DNA from: Limimaricola pyoseonensis
GTDB taxonomy: Bacteria; Pseudomonadota; Alphaproteobacteria; Rhodobacterales; Rhodobacteraceae
Assembly: GCF_900102015.1 (NCBI RefSeq)
Contig: NZ_FNAT01000007.1
Span: 62,001-126,000 of the forward strand
DNA: 64,000 nucleotides
Reading direction: 5' to 3'
This document shows positions 7,392-16,500 of the stretch, piece after piece. How positions within the stretch are numbered: the stretch's first letter is position 1; each line of letters begins with the position of its first letter. The notes under the pieces are model-generated. The model saw nothing but the letters and a program-made list of their open reading frames with translations. It was not told the origin of the DNA and made no database searches. The translations under genes were made by a program, and so were the position numbers.

Positions 7392-8339
7392 ATGATCCGG
7401 GCCGGGCCGATCCTCGCCATGCTGCTGGCGGTCTTCGCGCTGTGGTACGCGGCCGCCGTGCCGATGAACATCCGCGAGGTGCTGACCGAGGCCGAGCGGG
7501 CGGGGGCGGCGGTCACGCCCGCCACCGCCGTCGAACGCCGCGACGCGAACGCGCTGGGCCTCGTGCTCGCCAATCCCGGCCAGATTTCCGGAACCTGGGC
7601 GCAGGACCGGCCGCGCCTGCCGGCGCCGCACCAGGTCGCGGGCGAGCTGTGGCAGAGCACGGTGATGGAGGAGATCGAGGGGCGGCGCGGCTTGCTGAAC
7701 TCGGGCAGCCTGTCGAACCGGGGGCTCCTGCTGCACGCCTGGATCACGCTCTCGGCCACGGCGCTCGGTTTCCTGATCGGCGCGGGGGCGGGCATCCTGC
7801 TGGCCATCGGCATCGTCCATTCGAAGACCATGGAAAAGTCGGTGATGCCCTGGGCCATCGTCAGCCAGACCGTGCCGATCGTGGCGCTGGCGCCGATGAT
7901 CGTGGTGGTGCTCTACTCCGTCGGGCTGCAGGGGCTGCTGCCCAAGGCCGTCATCTCGGCCTACCTGTCCTTCTTCCCGGTGGTGGTCGGCATGGTGAAG
8001 GGGCTGCGCGCGCCCGACGCGATGCAGACCGATCTGATGCGGACCTGGGACGCGAGCGGCTGGCAGGTGCTGACGCGTCTGCGGCTGCCGGCCTCGATGC
8101 CCTATCTCTTCGCCTCGCTGAAGATCGCGGTGGCCGCCGCGCTGGTCGGCGCCATCGTCGGCGAGCTGCCGGTGCAGGGTGGGGGCCTCGGCGCACGGAT
8201 GCTGGCGGGCAGCTATTACGGCCAGACCGCGCAGATCTGGGCGGCGCTGTTCCTCGCCGCCGCGCTGGCGGCGGTTCTGGTGGCGGCGATCGGCGGTGCG
8301 CAGCGCTTGGCGCTCAGGCGCATGGGGGGCGCGGCATGA
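7392..8339 (+). CDS. ABC transporter permease
   Basis: A 315-residue inner-membrane permease of the BPD_transp_1 family. The ATG at 7392 is used since the frame upstream to 7302 runs through the inverted repeat. One N-terminal membrane segment is followed by a roughly 100-residue periplasmic stretch and then the core helices, with the EAA-like cytoplasmic loop near DLMRTWDASGWQVLTRLRLP, which contacts the ATPase. The next permease starts inside this gene's stop codon (ATGA), implying translational coupling and a heterodimeric channel. It is presumed to carry a pyrimidine-related solute; the sequence alone fixes only the transporter class. Confidence 0.9.
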   Translation: MIRAGPILAMLLAVFALWYAAAVPMNIREVLTEAERAGAAVTPATAVERRDANALGLVLANPGQISGTWAQDRPRLPAPHQVAGELWQSTVMEEIEGRRGLLNSGSLSNRGLLLHAWITLSATALGFLIGAGAGILLAIGIVHSKTMEKSVMPWAIVSQTVPIVALAPMIVVVLYSVGLQGLLPKAVISAYLSFFPVVVGMVKGLRAPDAMQTDLMRTWDASGWQVLTRLRLPASMPYLFASLKIAVAAALVGAIVGELPVQGGGLGARMLAGSYYGQTAQIWAALFLAAALAAVLVAAIGGAQRLALRRMGGAA

Positions 8340-9181
8340 GCGCGGCGATCCTTGCGCTAGCGCTCTGGCTCGGGCTCTGGGCGCTCAACGTCTGGCTCGC
8401 CACCGGGCCACTGGCGAACCGCATCTGGGCGCGCATGGCGGTGCCGCTGCTGTTCGGCCTCACCATCCTCGTGCTGTGGGAGATCGCGGTGCGGGCGCTG
8501 CAGGTGCCGCTGGTGATCCTGCCGCCGCCGAGCCAGATCGGCGCGCGCTTCGGCGCCAGCCTGCCGGTGCTCTGGGCCGACTTCGTGCAGACCATCGGGC
8601 GCGGCGCGCTCTCGGGCTACCTGATCGGCTGCGGCGCGGCCTTCCTGACCGCCATCGCGGTCGACCGCTTCGTCTTCCTCAAGCGCGGGCTGCTGCCGCT
8701 GGCAAGCTTCATGGCGGCGCTGCCGATCGTCGGCACCGCGCCGATCCTCGTCATGTGGTTCGGCTTCGACTGGCAGTCCAAGGCCGCCGTCGTGGTGGTC
8801 ATGGTGTTCTTCCCGATGCTGGTGAACACCGTGGCGGGGCTCTCCGAGACCACCGCCATGCAGCGCGACCTGATGAAGAGCTGGGGCGCGGGCTACTGGC
8901 AGGGGCTTTTAAAGCTGCGCCTGCCCGCCGCCATGCCCTTCGTGTTCAACGGGCTGAAGATCTGCACGACGCTGGCGCTGATCGGCGCCATCGTGGCCGA
9001 GTTCTTCGGCTCTCCGACGCTCGGGCTCGGCTTCCGGATCACGACATCGGTGGGCCAGCTCGCGCTCGACATGGTCTGGGCCGCGATCCTCGTCGCGGCG
9101 CTGGCGGGCACCGGCTTCTACGGGCTCGTCGCCCTGATCGAGCGGGGGGTGACCTTCTGGCATCCCTCGCAACGCGGATAA
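8336..9181 (+). CDS. ABC transporter permease
   Basis: A 281-residue second permease overlapping the first by four bases. About six hydrophobic segments are visible, and the EAA-like loop reads MKSWGAGYWQGLLKLRLPAAMP. The fold belongs to the SsuC/TauC/ThiX class, which imports sulfonates, nitrate, or thiamine-pyrimidine precursors. With the ATPase at 6382 and the binding protein at 9232 it completes an importer. A heterodimer with the 7392 product is inferred from gene overlap. Nothing in the protein itself gives the substrate. Confidence 0.9.
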   Translation: MSAAILALALWLGLWALNVWLATGPLANRIWARMAVPLLFGLTILVLWEIAVRALQVPLVILPPPSQIGARFGASLPVLWADFVQTIGRGALSGYLIGCGAAFLTAIAVDRFVFLKRGLLPLASFMAALPIVGTAPILVMWFGFDWQSKAAVVVVMVFFPMLVNTVAGLSETTAMQRDLMKSWGAGYWQGLLKLRLPAAMPFVFNGLKICTTLALIGAIVAEFFGSPTLGLGFRITTSVGQLALDMVWAAILVAALAGTGFYGLVALIERGVTFWHPSQRG

Positions 9182-9231
9182 CCAACAGAGCCCGCAATCG
9201 GGCCGTCCACACCAACGGAGGTCGACCAAGA

Positions 9232-10230
9232 ATGAAACGGATGATGATGGCCGCTGCGGCGGCAGGAGCGCTGATGGCGGGCACCGCGCCGCTCTCGGCG
9301 CAGGATCTCGACGAGGTCCGGCTGCAGCTGCAATGGGTCACGCAGGCCCAGTTCGCGGGCTACTACGTCGCGCTCGATCAGGGCTTCTACGAGGAGGAGG
9401 GACTCGACGTCGAGATCCTGCCCGGCGGGCCCGACATCGCACCGCCGCAGGTGCTGGCGGGCGGCGGCGCCGACGTGATGCTGAACTGGATGCCCTCGGC
9501 GCTGGCCGCGCGCGAGAAGGGGCTGCCGGTGGTGAACATCGCCCAGCCCTTCGCGAGCTCGGGCCTGATGCTGACCTGCTGGAAGGACACCGGCATCACC
9601 GGTCCGCAGGATTTCCGCGGCAAGACCATCGGTGTCTGGTTCTTCGGCAACGAGTACCCGTTCCTGAGCTGGATGAGCCAGGAGGGCATCCCGACCGAGG
9701 GCGGCGATGACGGGGTGACGGTTCTGAAGCAGGGCTTCAACGTCGACCCGCTGATCCAGCGCCAGGCCGACTGCATCTCGACCATGACCTACAACGAGTA
9801 CGGCCAGGTGCTCGACGCCGGCATCACCGAGGACGAACTCGTCACCTTCAAGTACGAGGAGGAGGGCGTGGCCACGCTCGAGGACGGGATGTGGGTGCTC
9901 GAGGAGAACCTCGAGGATCCGGACTTCGTCGACAAGATGGTCCGCTTCGTCCGTGCCTCGATGCAGGGTTGGAAATGGGCCGGTGAGAACCCCGAGGAGG
10001 CCGCGCAGATCGTGCTCGACTACGACGAGACCGGCGCGCAGACCGAGGCGCACCAGGTGCGGATGATGGGCGAGATCGCCAAGCTGACCGAGGGCTCCGA
10101 CGGCAGCCTCGACGAGGCGGCCTACCGGCGCACCGTCGACACGCTGCTGGCCGGCGGCTCGGACCCGGTCATCTCGCAGGAGCCCGAGGGCGCCTTCACC
10201 CACGAGATCACCGAGCAGGCGCTGCAGTAG
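9232..10230 (+). CDS. ABC transporter substrate-binding protein, NMT1/THI5-like
   Basis: A 332-residue periplasmic binding protein. The ATG at 9232 follows ACGGAGG; residues 1-23 form a Sec signal peptide ending LSAQ. The mature part begins with VRLQLQWVTQAQFAGYYVALDQGFY, typical of NMT1/THI5-like proteins that bind hydroxymethylpyrimidine or related heterocycles, and contains the PGGPDIAPPQ loop. Together with the pyrimidine-catabolic genes upstream, this suggests uptake of a pyrimidine, dihydropyrimidine or N-carbamoyl derivative to feed the pathway. It is the last gene of the run, followed 10 bases later by a terminator-like hairpin. Confidence 0.9.
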   Translation: MKRMMMAAAAAGALMAGTAPLSAQDLDEVRLQLQWVTQAQFAGYYVALDQGFYEEEGLDVEILPGGPDIAPPQVLAGGGADVMLNWMPSALAAREKGLPVVNIAQPFASSGLMLTCWKDTGITGPQDFRGKTIGVWFFGNEYPFLSWMSQEGIPTEGGDDGVTVLKQGFNVDPLIQRQADCISTMTYNEYGQVLDAGITEDELVTFKYEEEGVATLEDGMWVLEENLEDPDFVDKMVRFVRASMQGWKWAGENPEEAAQIVLDYDETGAQTEAHQVRMMGEIAKLTEGSDGSLDEAAYRRTVDTLLAGGSDPVISQEPEGAFTHEITEQALQ

Positions 10231-10240
10231 CGGCGCGGTT

Positions 10241-10265
10241 GGCGGGCGCCGATCCGGCGCTCGCC
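10241..10265 (+). terminator. Terminator-like hairpin closing the pyrimidine locus
   Basis: GGCGGGCGCC pairs with GGCGCTCGCC across a five-base loop; nine Watson-Crick pairs and one G-U. It begins 10 bases after the binding-protein stop. A run of T is missing, so termination efficiency is uncertain. Confidence 0.55.
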
Positions 10266-10325
10266 CCTTGGCCCCTCCGGCCGGACCTGCCAATAGGGTG
10301 GGAACAGGCATGAAGGGAGCGGCCG

Positions 10326-11339
10326 ATGAAGGTTCTGGTGACGGGCGGTGCAGGCTACATCGGCAGCCACACCATCGTGGAGCTTCTGGCGCAGGGCCAC
10401 GAGGTCGCCTGCGTCGACAACTACGCCAACAGCGATGCCGAGGCGTTGCGGCGCGTGGCCGAGATCGCCGGCCGGCCGGCCGAGGCGCACCGGCTCGACA
10501 TCCGCGACACCGCCGGGCTGACCGAACTGGCCAAGTCGTTCGCGCCCGACGCGGTGATCCATTTCGCCGGGCTGAAGGCCGTGGGCGAAAGCGCCGAGCG
10601 GCCGGTCGACTACTACGACGTCAATGTCGCCGGCACGCTGTCGCTCCTGCGGGCGATGGAGGCGGCCGGCTGCGGGCGGATCGTCTTCTCGTCCTCGGCG
10701 ACCGTCTATGGCGAGCCGCAGGCCCTGTCCTGCACCGAGGATCACCCGCTGTCGCCGACCAATGTCTACGGGCACACCAAGCGGATGGCCGAGCAGGTGC
10801 TTGGCGACTGGGCGGCGTCGCGGCCCGAGGCGTCGGTGATGCTGCTGCGCTATTTCAACCCCGTGGGGGCCCATGCCTCGGGGCGGATCGGCGAGGATCC
10901 GGCCGGCATCCCGAACAACCTCATGCCCTACATCGCGCAGGTCGCGGCCGGCCGGCTGGAGCGGCTGAGGATCTTCGGGGACGACTACCCCACGCCGGAC
11001 GGCACCGGCGTGCGCGACTACATCCACGTGGTCGACCTCGCCCGGGCGCATCTCGCCGCGCTGGAGCGCAGCGCCGCGGCGACGGGGACGGAGGCCTACA
11101 ACATCGGGACCGGGCAGGGCTACTCGGTCCGCGAGATGCTCGAGGCGTTCTCGGCGGCCGCGGGGCGGGACCTGCCCTTCGAGATCGCGCCCCGCCGCGC
11201 CGGGGACATCGCCGCGATCCAGGCCGACCCGTCGCGCGCGGCGCGCGATCTGGGCTGGCGGGCCGAGCACGGGCTGCGCGAAATGGTCGCCAGCCACTGG
11301 AACTGGCAGTCGCGCAACCCCGACGGCTATCGCTGCTAG
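10326..11339 (+). CDS. galE: UDP-glucose 4-epimerase
   Basis: A 337-residue extended short-chain dehydrogenase. It shows the NAD motif GGAGYIGSH at residues 7-15, the catalytic serine region SSSATVYG, and the YGHTK pair (Tyr-x3-Lys). Length and motifs match GalE, which interconverts UDP-glucose and UDP-galactose in the cytosol for exopolysaccharide and lipopolysaccharide. GAAGGGAG precedes the ATG. It converges on and overlaps by four bases with a sugar transferase gene, which fits a shared polysaccharide role though the two are on opposite strands. Confidence 0.95.
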   Translation: MKVLVTGGAGYIGSHTIVELLAQGHEVACVDNYANSDAEALRRVAEIAGRPAEAHRLDIRDTAGLTELAKSFAPDAVIHFAGLKAVGESAERPVDYYDVNVAGTLSLLRAMEAAGCGRIVFSSSATVYGEPQALSCTEDHPLSPTNVYGHTKRMAEQVLGDWAASRPEASVMLLRYFNPVGAHASGRIGEDPAGIPNNLMPYIAQVAAGRLERLRIFGDDYPTPDGTGVRDYIHVVDLARAHLAALERSAAATGTEAYNIGTGQGYSVREMLEAFSAAAGRDLPFEIAPRRAGDIAAIQADPSRAARDLGWRAEHGLREMVASHWNWQSRNPDGYRC

Positions 11340-12169
11340 AGCGCCCGGTCCCGGCGGTTCTGCCGGGACCATTTCCGGCGCCGGCGCCGGGGGCGCACCA
11401 CGTTCAGCGCGGTCTCCGCGATCAGCCGCAGATCCATCCAGACGGTGCGCCGGCGCTGGTAGATCAGGTCCAGCCGGGCCTTCCGGTGCACGCAGCGCCG
11501 GCGGTAGACGTGGTCGGTGATCTCGGGCGAGGTGCAGGTGGCGAGGATCGCCTCCTCATGCGCGTGAAAGCGCAGCGTCGCGAGGCCGGTGATCCCGGGC
11601 CGGGACTTCAGCACCTCGGCATAGAGCGCGGGAAAGGCCTCGACGTAGTAGGGCATCGGCGGGCGCGGCCCGACCAGAGAGATGTCGCCCCTGAGCACGT
11701 TCCACAGCTGCGGCAGCTCGTCGGCGCGGCTGCGGCGCAGCAGGCGCTGCAGCCGCGAGATCCGGCCCGCCTTGTCGCCGCCGGTCACGCCGCCGGCCTC
11801 GCCATGGCAGCGCATGGTGCGGAACTTGACTAGCTTGAAGCTGCGCGTGGGCGTGCTCATCCGGTCGTGAAGGAAGAAGATCGGCCGGCCCTCGACCACC
11901 AGCAGGAGCAGCACGAGGCCGATCATCACCGGCCAGAGCAGGGCCAGAAGCACCAGCGCCAGCGTCACGTCGAGCATCCGCTTGGCCAGGGTCATTCCGC
12001 CTTCGGGGCGGGTGCGTGTCCCTGGGATCACCGCCGCGACGGGGCCGGTCACCGGGCCGGGCGGCGCGGTCGTCTGCTCCGCCGCGATCGCGGTCCGTGC
12101 CGCTGGTGCCGTCGGGGCAGCACCGATCGCTTGGGCGTCATCCCAGGCTGCCTCGGTGACGGAAGTCAA
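11336..12169 (-). CDS. Bacterial sugar transferase (undecaprenyl-phosphate glycosyl-1-phosphate transferase type)
   Basis: A polyprenyl-phosphate sugar transferase of up to 277 residues. After one membrane helix (LALVLLALLWPVMIGLVLLLLVV) it has the family signature: FKLVKFRTM, then RRSRADELPQLWNVLRGDISLVGPRP, and RPGITGLA. Such enzymes put the first sugar phosphate on the lipid carrier for exopolysaccharide or O-antigen. The start is uncertain: the frame opens at a TTG at 12169 behind GAGGAG, while an ATG at 11995 begins directly at MTLAKRMLD, where homologs usually start. The extra 58 residues are alanine/threonine-rich and may not be translated. The C-terminus is strongly basic. Confidence 0.85.
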   Translation of the reverse strand: MTSVTEAAWDDAQAIGAAPTAPAARTAIAAEQTTAPPGPVTGPVAAVIPGTRTRPEGGMTLAKRMLDVTLALVLLALLWPVMIGLVLLLLVVEGRPIFFLHDRMSTPTRSFKLVKFRTMRCHGEAGGVTGGDKAGRISRLQRLLRRSRADELPQLWNVLRGDISLVGPRPPMPYYVEAFPALYAEVLKSRPGITGLATLRFHAHEEAILATCTSPEITDHVYRRRCVHRKARLDLIYQRRRTVWMDLRLIAETALNVVRPRRRRRKWSRQNRRDRAL

Positions 12170-12244
12170 CGTCTGGCGCTCCTCAAGATAATGCAGCTCC
12201 GTGAAGCGGTGCGCTCCGCAGAGCCCTTCGAACGAAGGTCTGCC

Positions 12245-12874
12245 TTAATCGGTGCCAGTTTGGCCGTGGGTCCGGAACAGGCGTCGTGCTCCAATAATCC
12301 GGACTGTGCCGCTGATGTAACACAAAGCGGCAAATATTGCGGCCAGCGGCGGAAAACCGCCGGGGAACAGGCAGATCAGGACGAAGAAGCCGATCGTCTC
12401 GGTGCCTTCGAGCAGCCCGTTCGAGTAGTAGAGCGACTTCACGCCCTGCGCCCGGGTCTCGATCTTGGCCTTCTCGGCGAGGATCGCGTAGCCGAGAAAG
12501 GTCGTGCCGTTGAAGTAGAAGGCGGCGAGCAGCACGGCGCCGGCGACACCGTTCGCCGCCGGATCGGCCAGCACGAAGGCCAGCGGCACCGCGCCGTAGA
12601 AGGCGAAGTCGCAGGCGATGTCGAGATAGCCGCCCCAATCGGTGCGCCGCGTGGCGCGCGCCACCGCGCCGTCGAGCCCATCGGCCAGCCGCGAGGCCAG
12701 AAGCGGCAGCAGCGCCCAGTGGCTTTCGCCCAGCGCGATCAGAAGCGCCGCCGCGAGGCCGAGCACGAGGCCGGCCAGCGTCACGCCGTCGGCGGTCGCG
12801 CCGGCGCGGGCGAGGCCGCGCCCCAGCCGGTTCAGCGGCGGATCGATCAGACGGCGGGCGACGGTGTCGAGCAT
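12245..12874 (-). CDS. CDP-alcohol phosphatidyltransferase family protein
   Basis: A 209-residue integral membrane enzyme. The ATG at 12874 (MLDTVARRLIDPPLNR) follows GGAGAAGTC, and the frame further upstream is shadow sequence of the neighbouring regulator. The family motif is complete: DGLDGAVAR, eight residues, then GGYLDIACD, giving the metal-binding aspartates. Such enzymes transfer a phosphatidyl group from CDP-diacylglycerol to an alcohol. The acceptor cannot be told here; this short type is often left unassigned beside PgsA and Pcs. It lies 75 bases upstream of the sugar transferase on the same strand and 125 bases downstream of putR. Confidence 0.85.
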   Translation of the reverse strand: MLDTVARRLIDPPLNRLGRGLARAGATADGVTLAGLVLGLAAALLIALGESHWALLPLLASRLADGLDGAVARATRRTDWGGYLDIACDFAFYGAVPLAFVLADPAANGVAGAVLLAAFYFNGTTFLGYAILAEKAKIETRAQGVKSLYYSNGLLEGTETIGFFVLICLFPGGFPPLAAIFAALCYISGTVRIIGARRLFRTHGQTGTD

Positions 12875-12999
12875 GACTTCTCCGGAACGGGTCGGGGCGG
12901 CCGGATCATCGCGCCGCGCCGAGGCCGCGGCAATGGCGGCCCGGCGTTCTGACGAAAGGGTGACCGGCCTCGGGATCGGCGGCGGCGCAGGGCCGCCGG

Positions 13000-13470
13000 C
13001 TACATCGTGTCGTCGATGATCGGCTGCATCGAGACATAGGTCGAGGTGCCCGCCACATGCGGCAGCGCCGAGATCTTCGAGCCCAGCACGTCGCGGTAGC
13101 TGCGGATGTCGCGGGTGCGGACCTTGAGCAGGTAGTCGAAGCTGCCGGCGATCAAGTGGCACTGCTCGACCTCGGTGATCCGGCGCACCGCGGCGTTGAA
13201 GTCCGACAGCGCCTCCTCGGTGGTGTGCGACAGCCGCACCTCGACGAAGGCGACGTGATCGAGACCGAGCTTGGCGGGGTCGATCACCGTCCGGAAGCCG
13301 CGAATCACGCCCCGTTCCTGCAGCCGTTTCAGCCGCACTTGGCAGGGCGATTTCGACAGGCCGACCCGCGCGGCCAGTTCCGTCACCGGAAGCCGAGCAT
13401 TTGCTGCCAATTCCGCGAGGATGCGGTAATCCACGCGGTCGAGATGGCTGCCGGTGTCGGAATTGCTCAT
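13000..13470 (-). CDS. putR: Lrp/AsnC-family regulator of proline use, PutR
   Basis: A 156-residue Lrp/AsnC protein starting at the ATG at 13470, directly behind GGAGGAAAG. It has an N-terminal winged helix (LDRVDYRILAELAANARLP to SPCQVRLKRLQERGVI) and a C-terminal RAM effector domain (VEVRL, CHLIAGSFDYLLKVRT). It is divergent from putA, the same arrangement as the Rhodobacter capsulatus pair, where PutR activates putA in response to proline. PutA here lacks its own DNA-binding domain, which fits external control. A 15-base palindrome of Lrp type lies between the genes. The function is from family and position. Confidence 0.9.
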   Translation of the reverse strand: MSNSDTGSHLDRVDYRILAELAANARLPVTELAARVGLSKSPCQVRLKRLQERGVIRGFRTVIDPAKLGLDHVAFVEVRLSHTTEEALSDFNAAVRRITEVEQCHLIAGSFDYLLKVRTRDIRSYRDVLGSKISALPHVAGTSTYVSMQPIIDDTM

Positions 13471-13556
13471 CTTTCCTCCCGCCACGTCTTCAAATTTCGG
13501 GCAAAAGGCGGGTTTTCCGTCGATCTTCGGGAAACGTGCCTTAGCTGATCAGGAGT

Positions 13557-13571
13557 AGAATGTCATATTCT
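13557..13571. promoter_or_regulatory. Candidate PutR/Lrp operator
   Basis: AGAATGTCATATTCT is a 5-5-5 perfect inverted repeat, the length and character of an Lrp box, in the 120-base divergent region between putR and putA. It ends 20 bases before the putA start, so it would overlap the early leader or the -10. No other palindrome stands out in this interval. Confidence 0.55.
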
Positions 13572-13590
13572 TAAACTCAAGGGGGTCACC

Positions 13591-16500
13591 ATGAGCGAGC
13601 TTGACGATCTGCGCATCCGCATCCGTGCCGATCATCGACGCGACGAGGCCGAGGTGCTGGCCGATCTCATGGCCGCCGACCCGATCTCGTCCGAGATCCG
13701 TACCGCCGCCACCCGGCGCGGCGCCGAGCTGGTCCGCGCGATCCGCAACGACACCCGGCCCGGCATCATGGAGGCCTTCCTCGCCGAGTACGGCCTGTCG
13801 ACCCGCGAGGGCATCGCGCTGATGTGCCTCGCCGAGGCGCTGCTGCGCGTGCCCGACGCGCACACCATGGACGCGCTGATCGAGGACAAGATCACGCCCT
13901 CGGACTGGAGCGCGCATCTCGGCAAGGCCGCCTCGCCGCTGGTCAACGCCTCGACCTGGGCGCTGATGCTGACCGGCAAGGTGCTCGACGAGAAGGGCGA
14001 GGGGCTGGGCCTCGTGCTGCGCCGCGCGATCAAGCGGCTGGGCGAGCCGGTGATCCGCGCCGCCACCCATGCCGCGATGCGCGAGATGGGCAAGACCTTC
14101 GTGCTCGGCCGCGACATCGACGAGGCGATCAAGCGTTCGCGCGGGCCGATGAAGTCCGGCGTGACCTATTCCTACGACATGCTGGGCGAGGCGGCGCTGA
14201 CCGCCAAGGACGCCGCCGGCTTCATGAAGAGCTACTCCGACGCCATCGCGCGGATCTCGAAGGAAGCGACGGCGGCCGACATCCGCGACAACCCCGGCAT
14301 CTCGGTCAAGCTCTCGGCGCTGCATCCGCGCTACGAGGAGGCCCAGCGCGAGCGGGTCATGGAAGAGCTGGTGCCGCGTCTGACCGAGCTGGCCCGCGCC
14401 GCCAAGGCCGGCAACATGGGCCTCAACGTCGATGCCGAGGAGGCCGACCGCCTCGACCTGTCGCTCGACATCATCGAGGCGGTGCTGTCGGACCCGGAGC
14501 TGGCCGGCTGGGACGGCTTCGGCGTCGTGGTGCAGGCCTACGGCCGCCGCGTCGGCGGCGTGATCGACTGGCTCTACGCCCTGTCTGAGAAGCTCGACCG
14601 CAAGATCATGCTGCGGCTGGTCAAGGGCGCCTACTGGGACACCGAGATCAAACGCGCGCAGGTCGAGGGCCTGACCGACTTCCCGGTCTTCACCGAAAAG
14701 GCCGCGACCGACGTGGCGTGGCTCTCCTGCGCCAAGCGGCTGCTGGGCATGACCGACCGGATCTACCCGCAATTCGCCACCCACAATGCCCACTCCGTCG
14801 CCACGGTGATGGAGATGGCCGGCGGCAGGCAGGACTTCGAGTTCCAGCGCCTGCACGGCATGGGCGAGGCGCTGCACGACAAGCAGATCGAGAAGGAAGG
14901 CACCCGGCTGCGGATCTACGCGCCGGTGGGCGCGCATCGCGACCTGCTGGCCTACCTCGTGCGGCGGCTGCTCGAGAACGGCGCCAACTCCTCCTTCGTC
15001 AACCAGATCGTCGACGAGAGCGTGCCGCCCGAGGTGGTCGCGGCCGACCCGTTCGAGAAGCTCGGCGGCCCGCGCCCGAAGGAGCTGCGCGACCCGCGCG
15101 CGCTGTTCCAGCCCGAGCGCGAGAACTCGCGCGGCTGGGACTTGACGGCGGTGGACCAGCTGGCCGAGTTCGACGCCGGGCGCAACGCCTACCGCGAGGG
15201 GCACTGGTCCGCCGGCCCGATCCTCGCCGGCGAGGCCGAGGGCGAGGAGACGCTGCGCGTCACCAACCCGGCCGATCCGGCGGACGTGGTCGGCGAGGTG
15301 GTGATGTCGTCCAAGGCCGATGTCGAGACCGCGATCAGCCATGCCCGCCGCTGGCAGGCCCCGGCCTCGACCCGAGGCGCCGCGCTCAGGAAGGCCGCCG
15401 ATCTCTACGAGGAGCACGCGCACGAGTTCTTCGCCCTGGTCGCGCGCGAGGCCGGCAAGACGCCGAAGGACGCCATCGCCGAGCTGCGCGAGGCGGTCGA
15501 TTTCCTGCGCTACTACGCCGCCCGCGGCGAGGAGCTGAAGGACCCGGCCCGCGGCACCTTCGCCTGCATCAGCCCGTGGAACTTCCCGCTGGCGATCTTC
15601 ACCGGCCAGGTCGCGGCGGCGCTGGCCGCCGGCAACGCGGTGATCGCCAAGCCGGCCGAGTCGACGCCGCTTGTGGCGGCGCTGGGCGTGCGGCTGATGC
15701 ACGAGGCCGGCGTGCCGCGCGAGGCGCTGCAGCTTCTGCCCGGCGCGGGCCGCGTGGTCGGCGCCGCGATCACCTCGGATCCGCGCATCGCGGGGGTGTG
15801 CTTCACCGGCTCGACCGAGACAGCGATCGGCATTGACCGCGCCATGGCCGCCAACATGGACCCGACCGCGCCGCTGATCGCCGAGACCGGCGGCCTGAAC
15901 GCGATGATCGTCGACAGCACCGCCCTGCCCGAGCAGGCGGTGCGCGACATCGTCAACTCGGCCTTCCAGTCGGCCGGGCAGCGCTGCTCGGCGCTTCGGA
16001 TGCTCTACCTGCAGGAGGACATCGCCGAGCGGTTCCTCGAGATGCTCAAGGGCGCGGCCGAGGAGATGGGCATCGGCGATCCGTGGGCGCACTCCACCGA
16101 TGTCGGCCCGGTGATCGACGCGCGCGCCGAGAAGGGCATCGTCGACCATGTCGAGAAGGCCCGCGCCGAGGGCCGGCTGATGTGGCAGCTGGAGACGCCC
16201 GAGAAGGGCTTCTATGTCGGCCCGGCGCTGATCCGTCTGAACGGCATCGAGGAGCTCGAGCGCGAGATCTTCGGCCCGGTGCTGCATGTCGCCACCTTCA
16301 AGTCGCACGAGATCGACGACGTGATCGACGCGGTCAACGCCACCGGCTACGGGCTGACCTTCGGCCTGCACACCCGGATCGACGAGCGGGTCGAGCACGT
16401 GACGCGCCGCGTCCATGTCGGCAACCTCTACGTCAACCGCAACCAGATCGGCGCCATCGTGGGCTCGCAGCCCTTCGGCGGCGAGGGGCTGTCGGGCACT

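Noticed and set aside
7213-7395. 60-codon frame MATSLAVIGSPAC... between the ATPase and permease genes
   Set aside because: It runs through the inverted repeat pair, has no ribosome site and no recognisable domain; chance frames are common at this GC content.
10326-12874. Exopolysaccharide gene cluster
   Set aside because: Only galE, one sugar transferase and one phosphatidyltransferase are present, in opposing orientation, without polymerase, flippase or export genes.
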